64,000 nt of DNA from an uncultured Alistipes sp. GTDB taxonomy: Bacteria > Bacteroidota > Bacteroidia > Bacteroidales > Rikenellaceae. Below, piece by piece: positions 37,102 through 46,013 of this stretch; within the stretch, counting starts at the first letter, position 1, and each line of letters starts with the position of its first letter. The notes under the pieces are model-generated. The model worked only from the letters and a program-made list of their open reading frames with translations. It was not told where the DNA came from and did not search any database. The DNA lies in NCBI GenBank assembly GCA_900539755.1, contig UQDC01000002.1, forward strand, positions 248,001 to 312,000. Reading direction: 5' to 3'. The position numbers and the translations under genes were made by a program.

Positions 37102-37135
37102 AAAAAACCTTCCGAATTATTTCGGAAGGTTTTTT
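37102..37135. terminator. Bidirectional terminator between the MATE gene and rpiB
   Basis: AAAAAACCTTCCGAA / TTCGGAAGGTTTTTT, a perfect 15-base-pair stem with loop TTAT, has A/T runs on both sides and lies between convergent genes. Confidence 0.9.
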
Positions 37136-37178
37136 ATTGATTATCACATCACTTGTTTTTTAGTCGTTCGTATGTTGA

Positions 37179-37667
37179 TTACGACTTGGATTCTTGTGTC
37201 GCCTGTTTTTCTTTGGAGGCCAAGTAAGCGGCAACAGGAATCTTGTCAATGCGACGTTGATGGCGTCCCCCTTCAAATGGTGTATTCAGAAAGATGTCCA
37301 CCACTTTCAGTGCCGTATCGTTGTCGATAAAACGGGCTGGCATCGAGCAGACATTAGCATCATTATGTTGGCGAGCCAATGCTGCAATCTCGGGCTCCCA
37401 GCAGATAGCTGCCCGAATACCCTGGTGTTTGTTCAAGGTCATGGTAATGCCGTTGGCACTGCCGCACATAGCAATTCCGCGTGACAATTCACCCTTTTCG
37501 ATAGCTTCTGCCAGTGGGTGGGCGTAATCTGGGTAATCAACACTTTCGGGACTGAATGTGCCGAAATCATAAACATCGTATCCTTTAGATCCAAGATAGC
37601 CTACGATCAACTCCTTGAGCTCATACCCGGCATGGTCACAAGCGATACCGATCTTTTTGTCGTCCAT
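37179..37667 (-). CDS. rpiB: Ribose-5-phosphate isomerase B
   Basis: A 162-residue RpiB, interconverting ribulose 5-phosphate and ribose 5-phosphate. Signatures: IACDHAGYELK (with H12), the catalytic cysteine C68 in AMCGSANGI, and R/H residues in HNDANVCSMPARF. It lies 61 bases behind hisIE on the same strand, so it may be transcribed with the histidine operon; this makes sense because ribose 5-phosphate is the source of PRPP, the first substrate of histidine synthesis. Confidence 0.94.
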   Translation of the reverse strand: MDDKKIGIACDHAGYELKELIVGYLGSKGYDVYDFGTFSPESVDYPDYAHPLAEAIEKGELSRGIAMCGSANGITMTLNKHQGIRAAICWEPEIAALARQHNDANVCSMPARFIDNDTALKVVDIFLNTPFEGGRHQRRIDKIPVAAYLASKEKQATQESKS

Positions 37668-37728
37668 GGTCGTAAGTTCGTTTTATTGGTTTTAGAGAAG
37701 TTCAGTATAGATTCTGTCTAAACAGCGT

Positions 37729-38340
37729 CTATTTGTGGCGGCGGAAAAGTTCCTCCTCCAAATCGGCAATTGAAAGGCCCTGATTTTCGAGCAGTACCAA
37801 CAAGTGGTAGATCAAATCCGATGCCTCATAAACGAGACGCTCGTTGTTGCCATCAATAGCTTCGATTACGGTCTCAACAGCCTCTTCACCTACCTTTTGC
37901 GCAATTTTGTTTACCCCTTTGGTAAACAGTTTGGTGGTGTAAGAGCCTTCAGGCATCTCCTTGTGGCGTCCCTGAATGACACTTTGCAACTCTTTGATGA
38001 ATCCTTCGGTTTCACGACCGTTGAAGCAGGTCTTGCTGCCGGTGTGGCATACCGGGCCGGCCGGAATCGCACGAATCAACAGCGTATCACTATCGCAATC
38101 TTTGGCAATGCTCTTTACGGTCAGGAAGTTGCCGCTGGTTTCACCTTTGGTCCAAAGACACTGACGAGTCCGGCTGTAAAAGGTCACTTTACCGGTCGCT
38201 ACGGTCTTTTCGTAAGCCTCGGCATTCATATAACCGAGCATCAAGACCTGCATCGTGTTGTCATCCTGGATAATGGCGGGAACCAGCCCTTCGCAACTTT
38301 TTGTTGTGTCTAATTCACTGAATTGTATCATGGTTTTCAA
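37729..38340 (-). CDS. hisIE: Bifunctional phosphoribosyl-AMP cyclohydrolase / phosphoribosyl-ATP pyrophosphatase
   Basis: A 203-residue fusion carrying out steps 2 and 3 of histidine synthesis. The N-terminal HisI half (about 1-115) has SRTRQCLWTKGETSGN and the zinc site CDSDTLLI ... GPVCHTGSKTCF. The C-terminal HisE half (about 120-203) is an all-helical MazG-like pyrophosphatase with VGEEAVETVIEA and EASDLIYHLLVLL. It is the last his gene in the operon. Confidence 0.95.
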   Translation of the reverse strand: MKTMIQFSELDTTKSCEGLVPAIIQDDNTMQVLMLGYMNAEAYEKTVATGKVTFYSRTRQCLWTKGETSGNFLTVKSIAKDCDSDTLLIRAIPAGPVCHTGSKTCFNGRETEGFIKELQSVIQGRHKEMPEGSYTTKLFTKGVNKIAQKVGEEAVETVIEAIDGNNERLVYEASDLIYHLLVLLENQGLSIADLEEELFRRHK

Positions 38341-38451
38341 ATTTGAATCGGTTTTATTGATATTGTTTTCATGTTTGCGGAAAACGATGCGTGACAGTCA
38401 AAATCTGGATGAAGTGACGGCTGATCGTTGCACACAAACATTCAAAGATAA

Positions 38452-39216
38452 TTAAAATTTCGTCAGTCTGACCGGAATGTGTTGACGAAGCAGTTCGCGT
38501 TTTAGTACCGGAATGGGAATCTCTCCATAATGGAAGATACTGGCGGCTAAAGCTGCATCGGCTTTGCCAATCGTCAGAACGTCGGCAATGTGTTGAGCTG
38601 TGCCAGCACCTCCCGATGCAATGACCGGAATCGACAGTATGTCGGATAGTTTGGCGTAAGTTTCACAAGGGTAGCCGTTTTTTGTGCCGTCATGGTCCAT
38701 CGAAGTAAAGAGAATCTCTCCGGCTCCGCGATTTTCGGCCTCTTTCGCCCAAGTGAAGAGCTCCCGCTCCGTGAGGTTACGTCCGCCGTGGGTGGTGACT
38801 CTCCACTCGCCATCCACCATCTTGGCATCGATGGCAACCACTACGAATTGATCTCCATATTTTGAGGCGATTTGGCTGATCAGTTCGGGATTGCGGACAG
38901 CAGCACTGTTGATGCTCACTTTATCGGCTCCCGCTCCGAGTAGTCGTCCTGCATCATCTACCGTGCTGATGCCTCCACCTACCGTGAATGGAATGTTGAT
39001 GTTCTCTGCAATGCGGGTAACCAGCTCGGCAAAGGTTTTTCTCCCTTCGAATGTCGCGCTGATGTCGAGGTAAACCAGTTCATCGGCTCCCTCTTCGGCA
39101 TAACGTCGCCCCAAGGCAACCGGATCGCCTACCTCTTTTAGCTGTAGAAAGTTAATCCCTTTGACCGTCTCCCCATCTTTGATATCAAGACAAGGTATGA
39201 TGCGTTTGGCTAACAT
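38452..39216 (-). CDS. hisF: Imidazole glycerol phosphate synthase cyclase subunit HisF
   Basis: A 254-residue (beta/alpha)8 barrel with the two catalytic aspartates in IPCLDIKDG and TSMDHDGTKNGY, and phosphate-binding GGGIST and ASGGAGT loops. With HisH it converts PRFAR and glutamine-derived ammonia to imidazole glycerol phosphate and AICAR. A spacer of 228 bases separates it from hisA; I see no gene or terminator in it. Confidence 0.96.
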   Translation of the reverse strand: MLAKRIIPCLDIKDGETVKGINFLQLKEVGDPVALGRRYAEEGADELVYLDISATFEGRKTFAELVTRIAENINIPFTVGGGISTVDDAGRLLGAGADKVSINSAAVRNPELISQIASKYGDQFVVVAIDAKMVDGEWRVTTHGGRNLTERELFTWAKEAENRGAGEILFTSMDHDGTKNGYPCETYAKLSDILSIPVIASGGAGTAQHIADVLTIGKADAALAASIFHYGEIPIPVLKRELLRQHIPVRLTKF

Positions 39217-39444
39217 TTTTATTGATTTATGCTTCGTTTCTGTTTTGTGTTACGGTAGGACCGCAATAACGTTTCTCTTTATCTCCGCAGTTCTACCCGT
39301 TTCTGTACCTGCCCTTTTCCCAGTTTTGACCAGGGAGCTGGGGTGCGATAGCCTCTTTGCTGGAGTGGCGTTAGCATTTGACACTTACAGTTGTTCAATG
39401 TCTTATATAGGTCTCACCGGCGTATGCCCCACTACCAACCAAAT

Positions 39445-40170
39445 TTATCTGTTTGCAGTCGTCCGCAATTGGTCGAATGTGATGCGTCCTTCGTAAATGG
39501 CTTTGCCAACGATTACGCTGCGCAGCCCGAGGCGATCCAGCTCCTCAATATCTTTCCAAGAGCTGATTCCTCCACTGACCGTAATATCGATCTCTGGGAA
39601 TTGGGCTTGCAGCCTTGTATAAAGCGGAGTGGATGGACCACTGAGCATACCATCCTGAGCGATGTCGGTACAGATTACCTGCTGCAGCCCAGCAGGGCGA
39701 AACCGTTCGATCAGCTCCTCCACACCCATGGTGGCGGCCTCTTGCCAACCGTTGATCGAGATCAGCCCGTCACGGGTATCGGCCCCGAGGATCATGCGTT
39801 CCGGGCCAAAAGTCTTCAGCCAGCTTTCGAATTGTTCGGGCTGGGTAGCTGCAATACTGCCACAAATGGCCCGTTTTGCACCGCTGTTGAAAACCTCGTT
39901 CAACGCCTCTTCGGTCTTAATGCCGCCTCCGTATTGTACTTCGAGTGATGTATGCGAGGCAATCCGCTCCAAAACAGCCAAATTGACCGGATGTGAGGCT
40001 TTGGCTCCATCCAGATCGACCAGATGCAGCCGTTTGATTCCGCAGTCAGCATAACGTAAAGCCACCTCGAGCGGATCTTTATAATAGGAGGTTTTGCGGT
40101 CGTAGTCTCCCTGTGTCAGTCGGACGCATTCGCCTCCGATCATATCGATAGCCGGAATGATGGTAATCAT
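39445..40170 (-). CDS. hisA: ProFAR isomerase HisA
   Basis: A 241-residue barrel enzyme that isomerises ProFAR to PRFAR. Signatures: IIPAIDMIGGECVRLTQGDYD with the catalytic aspartate, the QYGGGIKTEE and SGGISSWKDIE phosphate loops, and DIAQDGMLSGPS. Its start overlaps the hisH stop by four bases (ATGA), which couples their translation. Confidence 0.96.
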   Translation of the reverse strand: MITIIPAIDMIGGECVRLTQGDYDRKTSYYKDPLEVALRYADCGIKRLHLVDLDGAKASHPVNLAVLERIASHTSLEVQYGGGIKTEEALNEVFNSGAKRAICGSIAATQPEQFESWLKTFGPERMILGADTRDGLISINGWQEAATMGVEELIERFRPAGLQQVICTDIAQDGMLSGPSTPLYTRLQAQFPEIDITVSGGISSWKDIEELDRLGLRSVIVGKAIYEGRITFDQLRTTANR

Positions 40171-40916
40171 AATTTCAGAAAGTTTTGCAGAATTTGAGCC
40201 CCGATCCCGGCACTCTTTTCAGGATGGAACTGGGTTCCGTAAAAATTGTCTTTATGGATAGCCGCACTGAAAGGCACGCCATAGGTCGTTGTTGCAATGG
40301 TGTCGGCATTGATCTCCGGTGCATATGAGTGGACATAATAGACATACGACCCTTCGTCAATTCCATCGAACAATCCAGAACGCAGATTCTCGATGCTGTT
40401 CCAACCCATATGTGGGATTTTCAATCGAGAAGCATGGGCTTCAGTATTCGTTGATGTTGGATCGAGCGAAGTCAGTTCGGCAGTCACGGCGGGAGAAATG
40501 GATGATTTGGCGGTAGGCTCCATTGCAGAGGTGGTACAACAAGTGGATGTTGTCGAGTTTGAATCCGTATGCCACGGAATACCGGCTTCCGCAAAAAAAG
40601 TGTCGAATTTGCGAACCCGGTTGTCAAAGATGCCAAGGCATTCGGCATTCCCCTCTTCACTGCTTTTGCATAGCAGTTGTACGCCGATGCAGATCCCCAA
40701 AACCGGTTGTGTCAGTGAGCGGATCACCTCGACCAATCCCCGTTCTCTCAATTTTTGCATGGCGCTGGAGGCTTCGCCGACTCCCGGAAGCAACACCCGA
40801 TCTGCCGCCCGAATTTCAGAGGGGTCAGCCGTAATGCGGTATTCAACCCCTAACCGTTTCAGTGCATTAGCCACCGAACAGAGGTTGCCGGTATCGTAAT
40901 CAATAACAGCGATCAT
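40167..40916 (-). CDS. hisH: Imidazole glycerol phosphate synthase glutaminase subunit HisH, with insertion
   Basis: A 249-residue class I glutamine amidotransferase that feeds ammonia to HisF. The catalytic triad is C76 (LGICIGVQLL), H231 and E233 (QFHPEKS). Normal HisH has about 200 residues; this one has an extra segment at about 107-164, between RVRKFD and LKIPHMGWN, where other HisH have only a few residues. The insert is Ser/Thr-rich with Cys and Ala (TDSNSTTSTCCTTS) and is of low complexity. The frame stays open throughout, so the gene seems functional, but the insert is unexpected. Confidence 0.93.
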   Translation of the reverse strand: MIAVIDYDTGNLCSVANALKRLGVEYRITADPSEIRAADRVLLPGVGEASSAMQKLRERGLVEVIRSLTQPVLGICIGVQLLCKSSEEGNAECLGIFDNRVRKFDTFFAEAGIPWHTDSNSTTSTCCTTSAMEPTAKSSISPAVTAELTSLDPTSTNTEAHASRLKIPHMGWNSIENLRSGLFDGIDEGSYVYYVHSYAPEINADTIATTTYGVPFSAAIHKDNFYGTQFHPEKSAGIGAQILQNFLKL

Positions 40917-40984
40917 AATTGTGTAGTCCTATATATATTGCCCTACTGATTTATGTGTTTGCATGTGGGCTCTTTGTGTCCTTA

Positions 40985-42121
40985 TTATAACATTCCTTTG
41001 CTGCTGGGCAGTTCGAATTTAAAACTGTTGCGTGATGCCGCCATCCGAAGGGCCCGAGAGAAGGCTTTGAAGATGCCTTCGATTTTGTGGTGCTCGTTTT
41101 CGCCGGTAGCGGTAATGTGCAGGTTGCAGTGGGCCGCATCGGTGAAGCTCTTGAAGAAGTGGCGGAACATCTCAGTCGGAACATCTCCGACCCGTTCGCG
41201 GTGAAACTCGACGTTCCAGGCAAAATCGATCCGGCCGCCGAAATCAACCAATACGGTTGCGTCGCATTCGTCCATCGGCAGACAGTAGCCGTAACGTTCG
41301 ATGCCCAGTTTCGATCCCAGGGCTGTGTAAACCGCCTCTCCCAGTACGATGGCTGTATCCTCAATGGTGTGGTGTTCGTCCACCTCCAGGTCTCCATGTA
41401 CTGTCAGATCGAGCATGAAGCCTGCATGGTGTACGATCTGATCGAGCATGTGGTCGAAAAACTTCAACCCTGTATCGATATGTGAGACGCCACCACCATC
41501 CAGATCGAGGCGTAGTGTGATGTCGGTTTCGCCTGTTTTACGGGTGATTTCAGCGGTTCGTTCTCCGGCACGAAGCATTTGCCAGATTTTGTTCCAATCG
41601 TCGGTAATCAAACAGCAGTAGGATTCCAAACCGGCATCAGCCAACATCTTTTGCCCCTCTTCAACCGGACGTAACAGTACGCCCCGTGCACCCAAATTTT
41701 TGGCCAACTCGATATCCGTAACACGGTCTCCGATGACATAAGAGGCTGCGAGATCATACTCGGAATTGTTGAGGTACTTGCCGAACATTCCGGTACGCGG
41801 TTTGCGTGTCGGGGCATTGTCGGCCGGCATCGAACGGTCAATGAGCTGATCATCGAAGTGTACGCCCTCTCCCTCGAGGGTGGCCAACATCAGGTTATGA
41901 GCAGGGTGGAAGGTCTCTTCAGGGAAGCTGGAGGTGCCTAAACCATCCTGATTGGAGGCCAATACCAATTCGTAATCCAAAGTTGTGATCCGGTTCATGG
42001 CGGTAATCGCTCCCGGCACGAACCGTAACTTTTCGAGTGAATCGACCTGATAGTCTATGGGTGGTTCAACGATCAGAGTGCCGTCGCGATCGATGAAAAG
42101 TACCTTTTTCGGTTGTGACAT
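40985..42121 (-). CDS. hisB: Bifunctional histidinol-phosphatase / imidazoleglycerol-phosphate dehydratase
   Basis: A 378-residue fusion. The N-terminal HAD-type histidinol-phosphate phosphatase (about 1-165) starts with VLFIDRDGTLIVEPP (nucleophile D and D+2). The C-terminal IGP dehydratase (about 185-378) has the manganese-binding histidine clusters in FDHMLDQIVHHAGF, DEHHTIEDTAI and HFFKSFTDAAHCNLHI. It performs steps 7 and 9 of the pathway. A spacer of 273 bases without gene content separates it from hisC upstream in transcription. Confidence 0.96.
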   Translation of the reverse strand: MSQPKKVLFIDRDGTLIVEPPIDYQVDSLEKLRFVPGAITAMNRITTLDYELVLASNQDGLGTSSFPEETFHPAHNLMLATLEGEGVHFDDQLIDRSMPADNAPTRKPRTGMFGKYLNNSEYDLAASYVIGDRVTDIELAKNLGARGVLLRPVEEGQKMLADAGLESYCCLITDDWNKIWQMLRAGERTAEITRKTGETDITLRLDLDGGGVSHIDTGLKFFDHMLDQIVHHAGFMLDLTVHGDLEVDEHHTIEDTAIVLGEAVYTALGSKLGIERYGYCLPMDECDATVLVDFGGRIDFAWNVEFHRERVGDVPTEMFRHFFKSFTDAAHCNLHITATGENEHHKIEGIFKAFSRALRMAASRNSFKFELPSSKGML

Positions 42122-42394
42122 GATCTGTAATATTTGGAGGAGAGGTGCTGCAACTTTTATTTTAGCCTAATATGTGCTGTTTCTACAAAGTTACAGTGTC
42201 GGTGAATAGCTTGTCTTCAACGGTAACCGTATCATCAGGCTCGTTCAGTACCTTCCTGAATATTTAATTTTTTTGTGCTTCTATGTAATATATTGATTTT
42301 TTGCTTGTCGGTTGCCAGCGACGCCGAATTCCTTACGCTCGTATTCCATGTAACAGAGCAGAAGTTATAGCTGCCCTGAGTGGATAAAGCCTAA

Positions 42395-43429
42395 TTACAG
42401 TTTACTCAGCACTTCCAGTAAACGTGTATTCTCTTCCGGAGTGCCGACCGTAACGCGCAGACACCCTTCACAGCCCTTGATACGCGAACGGTCGCGGACA
42501 ATGATTCCGGCAGCGATCAGAAGATCATATACCTTACGAGGTTCATCCACTTTGATCAATACAAAGTTGGCATCTGACGGGTAGAGCTTGCGAATGACCG
42601 GCATTTGGCCCATTGCCTCCATAATCCGTTTGCGCTCGTTAAAGATTTCAGCAATTTGTGCTGCGGGTGAAATGCCGAGCCGTTCAATGACGGTGTGTTG
42701 CGTTGGCCCGTTAACATTGTATGGGTATTTTACATTGGACATGGTGGCGATGATCAGCAGATCGGCAAAAGCCAGTCCCAATCGCAAACCCGCCATACCC
42801 CAAGCCTTAGACAGTGTTTGCAGAATGACCAGATTCGGGAACTCTTTCAGACGAGAGAGGAATCCGGGCCGCTCTGCAAAGTCGATGTAAGCTTCATCCA
42901 GCACGACAATCCCTGCGAAATTGCGAATAATACGTTCGATTGTTTTGGCTGGGAAAGTGTTTGCTGTCGGATTATTGGGCGAACAGATCCAGAGCAGGCG
43001 GCTGTTTTCGTCAGCAACTGCCAGTAGTTTGTCGGCGTTGAGTGAAAAATCCTCTTCCAATTGCACTTCGCGCATCTCCACGTCGTTGATCTCCGCCGCC
43101 ACCTTGTACATGCCGTAAGTCGGAGCAATCGAAATGGCATTGCTGATACGGGGCTCACAAAAGACCCGATACATCAGATCGATCGCCTCATCTGAACCGT
43201 TGCCGACAAAAATATTCTTAACCGGTACACCTTTGACCTCTGAAAGGCGGGCCTTCAGAGCTCGTTGGTGTGGATCGGGATAGCGGTTTACACCGTTGTC
43301 GTATGGGTTCTCGTTTGCATCAAGAAAAATTCCCAACTCTCCGCCCTGATATTCATCTCGTGCCGTCGAGTAGGGGGCTAGATTGCGGATATTCTCCCGC
43401 ATCAGGTTGCGTATGTCTGTTTGTGTCAT
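42395..43429 (-). CDS. hisC: Histidinol-phosphate aminotransferase
   Basis: A 344-residue class I/II PLP aminotransferase. The PLP lysine is K208 (LQTLSKAWGMAG). Other conserved elements are LDANENPYD, VGNGSDEAIDLMYR, SPNNPTAN and VLDEAYIDFA. It carries out step 8 of histidine synthesis. It lies 174 bases behind hisD in the transcription order. Confidence 0.96.
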   Translation of the reverse strand: MTQTDIRNLMRENIRNLAPYSTARDEYQGGELGIFLDANENPYDNGVNRYPDPHQRALKARLSEVKGVPVKNIFVGNGSDEAIDLMYRVFCEPRISNAISIAPTYGMYKVAAEINDVEMREVQLEEDFSLNADKLLAVADENSRLLWICSPNNPTANTFPAKTIERIIRNFAGIVVLDEAYIDFAERPGFLSRLKEFPNLVILQTLSKAWGMAGLRLGLAFADLLIIATMSNVKYPYNVNGPTQHTVIERLGISPAAQIAEIFNERKRIMEAMGQMPVIRKLYPSDANFVLIKVDEPRKVYDLLIAAGIIVRDRSRIKGCEGCLRVTVGTPEENTRLLEVLSKL

Positions 43430-43603
43430 TTTGTTCTGTGTTGAACCGGAAGAGCCGATTCGTGTGAGGATGCCGACTCAAAGCTCCAGTGTTGGTAAAC
43501 AATATATTCTCAAACGTTTTGTCCGTTGCTGCGATTTCGGTTGCTTGTAAAAGCTACTGTGGAAAGTCTCGCGAGAACAATTGTGTTGAGAAAATGCCGC
43601 TGA

Positions 43604-44890
43604 TTATTGGTTGTTCAATTTTTTTAATCGTAGTGTGACCGCGTTTTTGTGCGCTCCGAGTCCTTCGGCTGCTGCCATAGTCTCAATTACGCTGCCGATT
43701 CCCTGCAATCCTTCGGGAGTGATCTCCTGGAAAGTGATTTTTCGCATGAAACTGTCGAGGTTGACTCCGCTGCAAGAACGAGCCCACCCATAAGTGGGCA
43801 GTGTGTGGTTGGTTCCTGAAGCGTAGTCCCCAGCGCTTTCCGGAGTGTAGTTGCCAATAAAAACGCTGCCGGCTGCGGTGATCTGGCGAGCTACCTCCCA
43901 AGCATTCTCCATAGAGATGATGAGGTGTTCAGCCGCGTAGGCATTGGCAAATTCGATCATCTCCTCCGGGGTGTCCATTACAATGATGCGGCTGTGATCC
44001 AAAGCACGGGTAGCAATGGCTGCACGGGGTAGAAGGGCTACTTGACGTTCAACCTCTTGCATGACCCGTTCTGCTAAAGAGCGTGAAGAGGCAACCAGCA
44101 TGGCTTGAGAATCGGGTCCGTGTTCTGCCTGCGATAACAAATCAGAGGCGACAAAAACTGGATCAGCTGTTTCATCGGCCATGACCAACACTTCAGAGGG
44201 ACCGGCCGGCATATCGATTGCTGTAAATTGCGACACCTGTTGCTTGGCTTCGGTAACATATTGGTTGCCGGGACCGAAAATTTTATCGGCTTTGGGAATG
44301 CTTTGTGTTCCGTAAGCCATTGCGGCAATCGCCTGCGCTCCTCCAGCCTTGAAAATATGGGTTACCCCGCATTGTGCTGCCGTGTATAGAATGGCTGGGG
44401 CGATTTTACCCTCTTTGTTCGGAGGGGAGCAGAGTGTAATCTGGCTACATCCTGCGATGCGTGCCGGGATGGCCAACATCAATACCGTCGAAAAGAGTGG
44501 GGCAGAGCCGCCGGGAATGTAAAGCCCCACACTGCGGATTGGCACTGCTTTCTGCATGCAGTGTACACCCGGCATGGTCTGGATGTCCACACCATCTGTA
44601 TGCTGGGCTGCATGGAACTGCTCGATATTGTGTTTGGCGGTTGCAATGGCCGCTTTAAGCTCCTGAGAAATCGCTTGTGTAGCTTCGTCGATTTCGTCTT
44701 GAGTGACAGCCAGCGACGAAAGCGTCACGCCATCAATATCGCGAGTCAGTCGCAGCAACGCTTCGTCACCCTCGGTGCGTACTGCGTCGAGAATGGCTGC
44801 GACACGGGGGCCGATCGTGCTGCGTTCCATTTGCGGGCGGGCGGTTAGGGTTGCCCACTCGCACTTTTCGGGATTGACGATTACTTGCAT
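43604..44890 (-). CDS. hisD: Histidinol dehydrogenase
   Basis: A 428-residue zinc-dependent NAD enzyme catalysing the last two oxidations to histidine. Typical segments are LYIPGGSAPLFSTVLM, FGPGNQYVTEAKQ, DMPAGPSEVLV, SQAEHGPDSQAM (catalytic Glu/His) and GTNHTLPT (catalytic His). Only one base separates it from the hisG stop codon side, indicating tight coupling. Confidence 0.96.
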   Translation of the reverse strand: MQVIVNPEKCEWATLTARPQMERSTIGPRVAAILDAVRTEGDEALLRLTRDIDGVTLSSLAVTQDEIDEATQAISQELKAAIATAKHNIEQFHAAQHTDGVDIQTMPGVHCMQKAVPIRSVGLYIPGGSAPLFSTVLMLAIPARIAGCSQITLCSPPNKEGKIAPAILYTAAQCGVTHIFKAGGAQAIAAMAYGTQSIPKADKIFGPGNQYVTEAKQQVSQFTAIDMPAGPSEVLVMADETADPVFVASDLLSQAEHGPDSQAMLVASSRSLAERVMQEVERQVALLPRAAIATRALDHSRIIVMDTPEEMIEFANAYAAEHLIISMENAWEVARQITAAGSVFIGNYTPESAGDYASGTNHTLPTYGWARSCSGVNLDSFMRKITFQEITPEGLQGIGSVIETMAAAEGLGAHKNAVTLRLKKLNNQ

Positions 44891-44891
44891 A

Positions 44892-45743
44892 TTACCGGAT
44901 CATTTTTTCGAGAGAAAGTACCAAAATATCTTCGGCGCCGATAGCCTTGAGCTGCTCAATCTTGCACCACAGTTCGCTTTCGTTGATCACGACATGAATT
45001 GAACTCCAGCCCTCCTGAGCCAGCGGCAGAATTGTTGGGCTCTTCATGCCGGGCAGAATCTTGATTGCTTCGGGGATCTTGTCGTGCGGCAGGTTCAGCA
45101 GTACGTACTTCATTCCTTTGCTGCGCTCAACCGCTTCGAAACGGAACAGAAGTTGATTAACCAACTGTTGCTTTTCGGTTGAAAGACCCGGAGTGGCGAT
45201 CAGTACAGCTTCCGAGAAGAGTACCTTCTCCACTTCGCGTAGGCCATTGGTAATCAAGGTTCCTCCTGAGCTGACAATGTCGAAAATGGCATCGGCCATT
45301 CCTACCGATGGAGCAATCTCGACCGAGCCGGCAATCTCATGGATTTCTGCTTGGATTCCCTGTTCGTTAAAGAAACGTGAAAGAATAGCCGGATAAGAGG
45401 TGGCTACCCGTTTACCGTTGAAGAAGGAGAGGCCTGAATATTCTACCGCTTTGGGTACAGCCAGTGAAAGACGGCATTTGCCGAAGCCCAGTTTGTGAAT
45501 CAGCTCTACATTGAATTTTTTCTCTTCCACTTCGTTGAGGCCGACAATGCCAAGATCGGCAACCCCCATGGCTACAGCCTGCGGAATGTCGTCATCACGC
45601 AGATAAAGTACCTCGATAGGGAAATCATCGCTTTTAGCCAGCAGTTTGCGTTTGCTGTCTTCGATAGAGATGCCTGCCTCTTTGAGCAGGGCGATACTCT
45701 CTTCGTTCAGTCGGCCTTTGGCCTGAATGGCAATTCTGATCAT
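44892..45743 (-). CDS. hisG: ATP phosphoribosyltransferase, long form
   Basis: A 283-residue long-form HisG, the committing enzyme. The catalytic part begins MIRIAIQAKGRLNEESIALL and includes EIAGSVEIAPSVGMADAIFDIVSSGGTL, the PRPP-binding loop; the C-terminal 75 residues are the ACT-like regulatory domain that binds histidine for feedback inhibition (MKSPTILPLAQEGWSSIHVVI). ATG 45743 is the true start; the frame remains open upstream through the attenuator, which is not part of the protein. It is the first structural gene of the operon, preceded by the leader peptide and terminator. Confidence 0.95.
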   Translation of the reverse strand: MIRIAIQAKGRLNEESIALLKEAGISIEDSKRKLLAKSDDFPIEVLYLRDDDIPQAVAMGVADLGIVGLNEVEEKKFNVELIHKLGFGKCRLSLAVPKAVEYSGLSFFNGKRVATSYPAILSRFFNEQGIQAEIHEIAGSVEIAPSVGMADAIFDIVSSGGTLITNGLREVEKVLFSEAVLIATPGLSTEKQQLVNQLLFRFEAVERSKGMKYVLLNLPHDKIPEAIKILPGMKSPTILPLAQEGWSSIHVVINESELWCKIEQLKAIGAEDILVLSLEKMIR

Positions 45744-45830
45744 ATCTGTGCTTTTATTCGGTTTGCAATGTTTGTGTGGTTTTATCCGCTTTGTGTTGAT
45801 CCCAGTGGTGGAGATTGTTCCACAACCGGA

Positions 45831-45863
45831 AAATAAAAAAGGCTTGCCTTTGCAGGTAAGCCT
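45831..45863 (-). terminator. Attenuator terminator of the his operon
   Basis: On the minus strand AGGCTTACCTGCAA folds back with AGGCAAGCCT (one A-C mismatch) and is followed by TTTTTTATTT. The upstream leader segment at about 45909-45928 (CTTGCCTGCAGAGGTAAGC) can pair with the terminator's 5' arm, giving the competing pre-terminator structure expected for amino-acid attenuation. Confidence 0.8.
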
Positions 45864-45909
45864 CATGTGGTATCGTAATGTCTCTTCAGATACAAACACA
45901 CCCAATAGC

Positions 45910-45963
45910 TTACCTCTGCAGGCAAGGATGATGATGGGCGTGGATGTGATGAATTGACAACAT
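45910..45963 (-). CDS. hisL: His operon leader peptide
   Basis: A 17-residue frame, MLSIHHIHAHHHPCLQR, has six histidines out of eight consecutive codons between residues 5 and 12. It lies between the predicted transcription start (about 45977) and the attenuator terminator, 166 bases before hisG. Under histidine shortage the ribosome would stall on the His codons and favour the alternative structure; otherwise transcription stops before hisG. The stop codon falls inside the first arm of the leader structure, as in known attenuators. Confidence 0.85.
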   Translation of the reverse strand: MLSIHHIHAHHHPCLQR

Positions 45964-45983
45964 AATCATTCTTTTGTACTCAA

Positions 45984-46013
45984 CAAAGGTAAAGAAAAAT
46001 ATTGAAAATGCAA
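45984..46013 (-). promoter_or_regulatory. Promoter of the his operon
   Basis: On the minus strand TTG (46011-46013), a 19-base spacer and TACCTTTG (45984-45991) match the Bacteroidetes consensus. Transcription would start near 45977, 14 bases before the leader-peptide ATG. Confidence 0.75.

Noticed and set aside
39217..39444. Possible extra gene between hisF and hisA
   Set aside because: Frames crossing the spacer on the plus strand run into his genes in antisense and have no protein-like features.
45744..45905. N-terminal extension of HisG by 54 codons
   Set aside because: It runs through the attenuator terminator; HisG begins normally at MIRIAIQ.
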